This document shows, in pieces, positions 58,539-64,000 of a DNA stretch of 64,000 nt; position 1 is the first letter of the stretch, and each line of letters begins with the position of its first letter. The translations under genes and the position numbers were made by a program. The notes under the pieces were generated by a model, which was not told the DNA's origin, ran no database searches, and saw only the letters and a program-made list of their open reading frames with translations. This DNA comes from Yersinia frederiksenii ATCC 33641 (GTDB lineage Bacteria; Pseudomonadota; Gammaproteobacteria; Enterobacterales; Enterobacteriaceae): positions 1,258,492-1,322,491 of the forward strand of contig NZ_KN150731.1 in NCBI RefSeq assembly GCF_000754805.1. Direction: 5' to 3'.

Positions 58539-58865
58539 ATGAGCAATTATCGAGTACTAATTATCTTAGCGATAATGTTTTCGTGGGTAATATCTTTTTC
58601 TGCAAGTAGTGCGCAATCTACCCTGTCTGTTTCAGGAACAATCACCTTTTCCGGAGCCATTGTAGACAGTCCATGTGATACCGCATTAGAAGACCAAACA
58701 ATAACAACTCGCTGTTATCGTAATGGTGAAACACTGACTCAACGACAAACTCTCTCACATAATATGCCTCTGACTTCCCGATTACCCGGTAATTTAGCCT
58801 CTTCCCGTCTGGAATGGTTGAATTCACAACGTAGTCTGGGAATTTTAACCTTCACTTATCTCTAA
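58539..58865 (+). CDS. Orphan secreted fimbrial-subunit-like protein
   Basis: 108-aa precursor with a signal peptide (about 1-25, cleavage SSA-QS) and the start of a type 1 pilin domain: GTITFSGAIVDSPC followed by Cys59 that could pair with Cys46. It then ends after only about 50 more residues, shorter than the usual 150-180-aa pilin, and no chaperone or usher gene is nearby. The ATG at 58539 with GAGGTG is preferred to in-frame upstream ATGs. It may be a stand-alone secreted protein or a truncated pilin. Confidence 0.6.
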   Translation: MSNYRVLIILAIMFSWVISFSASSAQSTLSVSGTITFSGAIVDSPCDTALEDQTITTRCYRNGETLTQRQTLSHNMPLTSRLPGNLASSRLEWLNSQRSLGILTFTYL

Positions 58866-59047
58866 TACATCAGTTTGTGTTGTTTATATCTGTGAATATT
58901 TACCTCTGTAGAAACCTACTTCTATAAACACGACTTATCTTGGTGATAAGTCGTGTTAGCTCACCAGATTTTTTACCCTCAAGAAGTTATTTGACCACAA
59001 TGAAATTGTGTGACCACATGATATACTCAGTGCTATTCAGATACTCT

Positions 59048-59060
59048 TTGGTCAGGCCAA
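59048..59060 (+). promoter_or_regulatory. Possible UxuR/ExuR operator (autoregulation)
   Basis: TTGGTCAGGCCAA palindrome just upstream of uxuR, similar to the ATTGGTnnnnCCAAT motif between uxuB and uxuA. Confidence 0.5.
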
Positions 59061-59079
59061 TTTGGTATTATCAACGCCA

Positions 59080-59847
59080 ATGCCCGATGCAGGAAATAAG
59101 GCTATGCGGTTATATCAGGAAGTGGGCAGTCAACTGCGTGCAGCGATTGTCAGTGGTCAATATAACGTAGGCGATCGTTTACCGCCTGAGCGCGATATTG
59201 CCGAAAATTTCAGTGTCAGCCGTAGTGTAGTGCGTGAAGCGCTGATTATGTTGGAACTGGAAAAATTGGTAGAAGTGCGTAAAGGCTCTGGTGTTTATGT
59301 GGTCAATGTCCCTGAGATGTTGGCAGGGGGAGAGTCTGCCGCTTCAACCGACAGCGGTTTTGGCCCGTTTGAGCTATTGCAAGCTCGTCAGTTACTGGAA
59401 AGTGAAGTTGCTGCTTTTGCTGCTATGCAAGCCACTAAAGCCGATATCATCAAAATGCGCCATGCCATCGAGCAAGAAAAAACCGCTTTAGAAGCGGGGG
59501 CGGTGGATGAAAGTGCGGATGAACTGTTTCATTGCCTACTGGCTCAATCGACACAAAATAGCGTGCTGGCCAATATGGTTGCAGAGGCTTGGCAGGCGCG
59601 GAAAACCAGCGCAATGTGGCTAGGAGCTCATGGTCATACTGTTGATTTCAGCTACCGCTGGCAGTGGCTGGAAGATCATCAGAAAATCTTGCAAGCTGTG
59701 TTGCGCCGTGACGGTAAGGCAGCTAAGCAAGCTATGTGGCAGCATTTGGAAAATGTAAAACTGAAATTGTTGGAGCTTTCTGATGCTGACCATCCAGATT
59801 TCGATGGCTATTTATTTGAGTCTGCACCGTATCAGTTGGAAGAGTAA
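59080..59847 (+). CDS. uxuR: GntR-family hexuronate regulator UxuR/ExuR
   Basis: 255-aa FadR-subfamily GntR regulator. N-terminal winged HTH (RLPPERDIAENFSVSRSVVR region, REALIMLELEKLVEVRKGSG wing) and C-terminal FCD ligand domain (GPFELLQARQLLESEVAAFA; the AMWQHLENVKLKLLE end). It closely matches E. coli UxuR and ExuR, which respond to fructuronate or galacturonate; adjacency to uxuB-uxuA favours UxuR. ATG at 59080 is one of two candidates; the ATG at 59104 has AGGA nearer. Confidence 0.8.
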   Translation: MPDAGNKAMRLYQEVGSQLRAAIVSGQYNVGDRLPPERDIAENFSVSRSVVREALIMLELEKLVEVRKGSGVYVVNVPEMLAGGESAASTDSGFGPFELLQARQLLESEVAAFAAMQATKADIIKMRHAIEQEKTALEAGAVDESADELFHCLLAQSTQNSVLANMVAEAWQARKTSAMWLGAHGHTVDFSYRWQWLEDHQKILQAVLRRDGKAAKQAMWQHLENVKLKLLELSDADHPDFDGYLFESAPYQLEE

Positions 59848-59869
59848 ACGCTCATTGAGTCATTAGAAT

Positions 59870-59907
59870 ATTGGCTGGATAACAAGCATAAATGTCATCC
59901 AGCCAAT
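59870..59907. terminator. Terminator between converging uxuR and uxuB
   Basis: 11-bp stem ATTGGCTGGAT / ATCCAGCCAAT with a 16-nt loop; no long T-run. Confidence 0.5.
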
Positions 59908-59921
59908 AGTAAGTTATGATA

Positions 59922-61394
59922 TTAAGCTTGTTCAGCTAAACGTTTCACACTTTCTTTCGCGCCCAATTGTTGCAGGCTGAGATAGGCCTCGGTGACGGCT
60001 TGGACGAAAGTTTGCTGTTGTGGCAAGGACTCGCTAAATAGTGCTTTCAGCGCTAGCAAACTCTGTACTCTGGCAACACCATCTTCACTGTTAGCGACAC
60101 ATTTTTTAAAGTTGTCGACCATAGGGTCACGAATATCAATAGGCTGACCGTTATCATCTACCCCACTGACATAACGCATCCAACCGGCAATACCTAATGC
60201 CAGACAGCGGTAGTTTCCGCCATGCTGTAAATGCCAGCGCACGGAATCTAACATTCGCTGTGGTAATTTCTGGCTCCCGTCCATAGCAATCTGCCAAGTC
60301 CGATGTTTTAACGATGGATTGGTATAACGTTCGATCAACTGATCTGCATAGGCATTAAGGTCAACACCGGTGACGCGCAGAGTAGGCGCTTGCTCATCTA
60401 TCATCAAGCGGCGAGCGGTAATACGGTAATTTTCATCAGCCATACAGTCATTAATATGCTGATAACCGGCCAGATAACCCAGATATGCGAGGTAGGAATG
60501 GCTGCCGTTCAACATCCGTAGTTTCATTTCTTCAAAGGGTAATACGTCATCCACCAACTGCGCCCCGGCGATCTCCCAATCAGGACGACCAGCGACAAAT
60601 TTGTCTTCAACAACCCATTGAATGAATGGCTCACAGGCAATTCCGCATGAATCTATTACGCCAAGTTCATCGGCAATCTCTTGTAAGGTTTCTGCAGTTG
60701 CGGCCGGCACAATGCGGTCAACCATGGTGTTTGGGAAGGTGACGTTCTGGCTAATCCAGTTGGCCAGTTCAGGATCACGGGCCGTTGCCAGACCCAGCAC
60801 TGCATTTTTCACCACATGGCCATTTTCTGGAATGTTGTCGCAGGAAAGCACGGTAAAAGGAGGTAAACCGCGCAAGCGGCGTAAACGGAGGGCTTCAACC
60901 AGCACACCCGGTGCGGAAGTCGGAGCATCAGGTATTAACAAGTCGGCACGAATAAACTCATGTTGTAAATCCAATTGGCCGGTACCCGGTTCGATGCAAT
61001 AACCTTTTTCAGTAATGGTCAACGAGACAATCGCCACTTGTGGTTCGGCCAATTTCTCCAGTACTTGCATGATGCCGTCTAGCCGGGCATGTACGGACTC
61101 ACAAACAGAACCGACGATAATTGCCTGATTGCTTTGTGCGCCTTTTTCCAGAACAGAGAAAAGATGGTCTTGCTGGCGTAAATTTTGAATCAATGCGTCG
61201 CCACCTAATAAGCTGATTTCGCAAATACCCCAGTCTCCCCCTTGCTGATTTAATACTCGGTCAGTGAGCAATGCCTGATGAGCGCGATGAAATGCGCCAA
61301 AACCAATGTGAACAATACGGCTTTTCAGCGCTGTTCTATCATAAGTAGGCTGCTGTACGGTTGAGGGGAGAGTGCTGTTGGCTATGGTGTTCAT
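59922..61394 (-). CDS. uxuB: Fructuronate reductase / mannitol dehydrogenase family (UxuB, YeiQ orthologue)
   Basis: 490-aa NAD-dependent polyol dehydrogenase converting fructuronate to D-mannonate. N-terminal Rossmann motif VHIGFGAFHRAHQA, catalytic region VLSCDNIPENGHVVKNAVLG, DRIVPAAT, and KLRMLNGSHS with Lys. Both sequence (MNTIA start) and place between yeiR and efpL point to the orthologue of E. coli yeiQ, while the pairing with uxuA and uxuR suggests it serves as UxuB here. The ATG at 61394 has GGAG at 6 bp. Confidence 0.88.
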   Translation of the reverse strand: MNTIANSTLPSTVQQPTYDRTALKSRIVHIGFGAFHRAHQALLTDRVLNQQGGDWGICEISLLGGDALIQNLRQQDHLFSVLEKGAQSNQAIIVGSVCESVHARLDGIMQVLEKLAEPQVAIVSLTITEKGYCIEPGTGQLDLQHEFIRADLLIPDAPTSAPGVLVEALRLRRLRGLPPFTVLSCDNIPENGHVVKNAVLGLATARDPELANWISQNVTFPNTMVDRIVPAATAETLQEIADELGVIDSCGIACEPFIQWVVEDKFVAGRPDWEIAGAQLVDDVLPFEEMKLRMLNGSHSYLAYLGYLAGYQHINDCMADENYRITARRLMIDEQAPTLRVTGVDLNAYADQLIERYTNPSLKHRTWQIAMDGSQKLPQRMLDSVRWHLQHGGNYRCLALGIAGWMRYVSGVDDNGQPIDIRDPMVDNFKKCVANSEDGVARVQSLLALKALFSESLPQQQTFVQAVTEAYLSLQQLGAKESVKRLAEQA

Positions 61395-61583
61395 ACGTGG
61401 CTCCAAAATCATTCACCCCAAGGGTTCACCGGGGGAGTTGACATAAAAGGTGGCAAATAAAAAGTTGTTAGACCAGTTTTTATAGGTTGATTGTAGGAAA
61501 AACCCACACCACACCGATCGTTTTCTTTTGCTCGTTGCCATGAATATCGGCTTGCAGTGTAAGGCCATATGACAGAAAATAAA

Positions 61584-61603
61584 ATTGGTAAGTCCAATAT
61601 TGG
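61584..61603. promoter_or_regulatory. UxuR/ExuR-type operator in the uxuB-uxuA divergent region
   Basis: ATTGGTAAGTCCAAT (61584-61598) overlaps a second palindrome CCAATATTGG (61594-61603), resembling the enterobacterial hexuronate operator (recalled ATTGGTATACCAAT). It lies midway in the 361-bp gap between the divergent uxuB and uxuA starts; the rest of the gap shows nothing else certain. Confidence 0.6.
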
Positions 61604-61755
61604 TTATATTCGTGAAGTGGATCAACCAATGAGGTTTTGCTTTTTGACTCTTAGCGCTGAAAGAGTAAGGATAAAGCTGAGTGATACCTCTTGGAAATCT
61701 GTATAACAGCATTTTTAGCACACCTGAATAGTTTACATAGAAGGTAAAAAAATAA

Positions 61756-62946
61756 ATGGAACAAACATGGCGTTGGTATGGCCCGAATGATCCGGTGTCC
61801 TTAGATGATATCCGTCAGGCTGGCGCAACTGGAGTAGTGACCGCGTTACACCATATCCCGAATGGCGAAGTTTGGCCGGTGAGTGAGATCAAACAACGTC
61901 AGGCTGAATTGGCGGCGAAGGGTTTGGTCTGGTCGGTGGTGGAAAGTGTCCCGATTCATGAAGAGATCAAAACACACAGCGGAAATTATCAGCAACACAT
62001 TGAAAATTATCAGCAAACGCTACGCAATCTGGCCGCCTGTGGTATTGATACCGTGTGCTACAACTTTATGCCAGTGTTGGACTGGACGCGCACTGATCTG
62101 GAATATCAATTGCCTGATGGTTCCAAAGCATTGCGTTTCGACCAGATAGCTTTTGCGACCTTCGAATTGCATATTTTGAAACGCCCTGGTGCTGTGAATG
62201 ATTACACCGCTGAAGAGCAGTCTCAGGCGGCTGACTATTTCGCTGCTATGTCTGAAGCTGATATTGCCAAGCTGACAGGCAATATTATCGCCGGTCTACC
62301 GGGGGCGGAAGAGGGCTATACGCTGGACCAGTTCCGCGCGCGTCTGGCCGAATATGACGGTATTGATAAAGCGCAACTGCGTGAAAATATGGCTTATTTC
62401 CTGCGTGCGATTATACCTGTTGCTGAGCAGGTAGGATTACGTATGGCGGTACATCCAGATGATCCACCGCGCCCAATTCTTGGCCTGCCGCGTATAGTTT
62501 CAACGATTGAAGATATGCAGTGGCTGAAAGAAACTGTTGATAGTATTCATAACGGTTTTACGATGTGCACCGGTTCTTATGGCGTACGTGCTGACAATGA
62601 CTTGGTGAAAATGATCGAAACCTTTGGTGATCGCATTCACTTTACGCATCTGCGTTCAACCTGCCGTGAAGGGAACCCAAAAACCTTCCATGAAGGTGGT
62701 CATTTGCAGGGTGATGTTGATATGTACTCTGTCGTTAAGGCTATCTTAACCGAGGAACAGCGTCGTCAGGCTGCTGGAGATATGCGCCCAATCCCGATGC
62801 GACCAGACCATGGTCACCAGATGTTGGATGACTTGCATAAGAAGACCAATCCGGGTTATTCCGCCATTGGTCGCCTAAAAGGATTGGCAGAAGTGCGTGG
62901 TGTGGAGTTGGCACTGAAGCGAGCGTTTTTCCCTGAGCTAAAATAG
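61756..62946 (+). CDS. uxuA: D-mannonate dehydratase
   Basis: 396-aa enzyme (394 in E. coli) that converts D-mannonate to 2-keto-3-deoxygluconate, feeding the Entner-Doroudoglu-type KDG route and generating the KdgR inducer. Seen: [20 protein letters not shown], metal-site segments AVHPDDPP and [21 protein letters not shown]. Divergent from uxuB with a shared operator region, ending at a strong terminator. Confidence 0.95.
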   Translation: MEQTWRWYGPNDPVSLDDIRQAGATGVVTALHHIPNGEVWPVSEIKQRQAELAAKGLVWSVVESVPIHEEIKTHSGNYQQHIENYQQTLRNLAACGIDTVCYNFMPVLDWTRTDLEYQLPDGSKALRFDQIAFATFELHILKRPGAVNDYTAEEQSQAADYFAAMSEADIAKLTGNIIAGLPGAEEGYTLDQFRARLAEYDGIDKAQLRENMAYFLRAIIPVAEQVGLRMAVHPDDPPRPILGLPRIVSTIEDMQWLKETVDSIHNGFTMCTGSYGVRADNDLVKMIETFGDRIHFTHLRSTCREGNPKTFHEGGHLQGDVDMYSVVKAILTEEQRRQAAGDMRPIPMRPDHGHQMLDDLHKKTNPGYSAIGRLKGLAEVRGVELALKRAFFPELK

Positions 62947-63000
62947 CCATCCATACCCGTCATCTTTCATGTTACAGCGGTATTTTAGGATAAAAAAGCA

Positions 63001-63027
63001 AAAAGGGCCGAGAAATCGGCCCTTTAT
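63001..63027 (+). terminator. uxuA terminator
   Basis: AAAGGGCCGA / TCGGCCCTTT stem with a short loop followed by ATT; A-rich on the other side. Confidence 0.8.
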
Positions 63028-63032
63028 TGTAG

Positions 63033-63160
63033 GTATACCCAATAGATTTCACGATGCAGGAAGGCGGCAAACGAACTCATCCCGATGAGCTTACATGAGT
63101 AAGTGATTCGGGTGAGTAAGAGCAGTCAACACACCTGTATCGTGAAAGATGATGGGGATA
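63033..63160. repeat. ERIC-type intergenic palindromic repeat
   Basis: About 127-bp imperfect palindrome matching the enterobacterial repetitive intergenic consensus: GATGAGCTTACATGAGTAAG, then GTGATTCGGGTGAG, the AGCAGTCAACACACCTG part, and terminal arms ATTTCACGATGCAGG / CCTGTATCGTGAAAGAT. Located between uxuA and efpL 3' ends, where it would be transcribed into both mRNAs. Common in Yersinia. Confidence 0.88.
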
Positions 63161-63733
63161 TTATTCGGCGCGTCCCATATAGCGACGCTCCGCAATATGA
63201 ATACGAATTTTCTCACCAGGGCTGATATATTCTGGTACCTGAATGGACAAACCGGTGCTCATCACAGCCGGTTTGTTACGGGCACTGGCGGATGCACCTT
63301 TGATGCTAGGTGCGGTCTCGACAATTTCCATATCAACGGTTTGTGGCAATTCCAGCGCTAACAATTGGCCGTCCATCGTCAGCACCTGCATGCCCGGCAT
63401 ACCGCCTTCAGGAATAAACAGCAGCTCGTCTTCAATCTGCTCTTTCTTGAAGTTGTATGGCGTAAAATCTTCATCATCCATAAAGACGTATTCGTCGCCA
63501 TCAATGTAGGAAAAGTTCACGGAACGACGGGTTAAAGTGATGGTGTCGAGGATCTCATCGCCTTTAAAACGCTCTTCAACTTTCAAACCGGTACGTACAT
63601 CAGAAAAACGCATTTTATACAGGGTACTCGCGCCACGGGCACTTGGGCTTTGCACGTCAATATCTTTCACCAGCAGTAATTTGCCGTTGAGGTTGACCGC
63701 CATACCGCGTTTTATTTCGTTAGCTCTTGCCAT
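63161..63733 (-). CDS. yeiP: Elongation factor P-like protein EfpL (YeiP)
   Basis: 190-aa EF-P paralogue, same length as E. coli YeiP. KOW domain with unmodified tip Arg33 (SPSARGAS) instead of the modified Lys of EF-P, then two OB domains ([15 protein letters not shown]; the [14 protein letters not shown] and [17 protein letters not shown]-terminal parts). EfpL rescues ribosomes stalled on polyproline and some other motifs without lysylation. Its stop abuts the ERIC element. Confidence 0.95.
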   Translation of the reverse strand: MARANEIKRGMAVNLNGKLLLVKDIDVQSPSARGASTLYKMRFSDVRTGLKVEERFKGDEILDTITLTRRSVNFSYIDGDEYVFMDDEDFTPYNFKKEQIEDELLFIPEGGMPGMQVLTMDGQLLALELPQTVDMEIVETAPSIKGASASARNKPAVMSTGLSIQVPEYISPGEKIRIHIAERRYMGRAE

Positions 63734-63845
63734 TTATTAACCGCCAATCAGAATTGAAGATAAGTTGCGACAAGTTACTCGTGCCGCGTGTTTCAGGCAA
63801 GCAGATAGCGCAAAAAAGAGTGATATTTTCGCTATAAAATCGGCC

Positions 63846-64000
63846 CTATTGATAGACCGGTAAAAGACCAAATAAAGCGGCAATATGGGTGACGGCATTG
63901 ATCAGGCCAAACAGGATAATAAAGCCAATCATCATGCGCCCACCGGGAGCCCGATAAACCGCTTGTGGGAAGCGCTTGCGGCTGGCTCGCGCCATCAATG
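63846..64000 (-). CDS. C-terminal end of an amino-acid permease-like transporter (partial)
   Basis: The last 50 codons of a minus-strand gene running off the window end: LMARASRKRFPQAVYRAPGG, then a hydrophobic helix (MMIGFIILFGLINAVTHIAA) and LFGLLPVYQ. The basic loop followed by a last membrane segment is typical of APC-superfamily permeases. No symbol can be given from this fragment. Confidence 0.55.
   Translation of the reverse strand, partial: LMARASRKRFPQAVYRAPGGRMMIGFIILFGLINAVTHIAALFGLLPVYQ

Overview
The window is a chromosomal segment of an enteric gammaproteobacterium, most likely a Yersinia of the Y. enterocolitica group. The assignment rests on gene order and protein similarity recalled from E. 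coli K-12 and Yersinia, not on a search. Two E. coli-like synteny blocks are kept: rcsC / rcsB-rcsD / micF / ompC on the left, and tRNA-Pro - yejM - yejL - yejK - rplY - radD - rsuA - bcr - yejG - yejFEBA - pdeN(rtn) - mepS - lpxT - yeiR - uxuB(yeiQ) - uxuA - efpL on the right. An ERIC-type repeat, a KdgR box in front of a TogT-like oligogalacturonide transporter and a uxu hexuronate block fit Yersinia.

Layout. 1-9.7 kb: Rcs phosphorelay (rcsC lacks only the first base of its start codon; an MFS gene sits 22 bp upstream of rcsD), the sRNA gene micF and the porin ompC with OmpR boxes. 9.9-16.6 kb: tRNA-Ser and tRNA-Thr, ampH, a GPH-family transporter, a RomA-like metallo-hydrolase and a dCache chemoreceptor. 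16.9-33.3 kb: a compact phage-derived contractile-tail locus. 33.4-37.4 kb: a beta-glucoside module (RpiR-type regulator, PTS EIIBC, 6-phospho-beta-glucosidase). 37.5-64 kb: the yej/mepS/lpxT housekeeping block, then uxuR, uxuB, uxuA, efpL and the 3' end of an amino-acid permease gene.

The accessory locus looks like a tailocin (phage-tail bacteriocin) module. It has a dinI-like gene with a canonical SOS box, a self-cleaving CI/S24 repressor with three operator repeats, a Q-type antiterminator, and two tandem promoter-like repeats each followed by an intrinsic terminator. A full lysis cassette follows (holin, SAR endolysin, nested Rz/Rz1), then tail genes in the order of phage Mu gp37 to the tail fibre gene S. 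No head, terminase, portal, integrase or transposase genes were found. The 3' half of the fibre gene lies in a 1.7-kb segment bounded by 25-bp inverted repeats with a gix/hix-type core, and a Gin/Hin-family serine invertase gene follows directly. Inversion would keep the reading frame and swap a 353-aa fibre for a predicted 249-aa one, so the locus should encode an SOS-inducible contractile particle with switchable receptor specificity. Induction, Q-dependent antitermination and bactericidal function are inferences from gene content.
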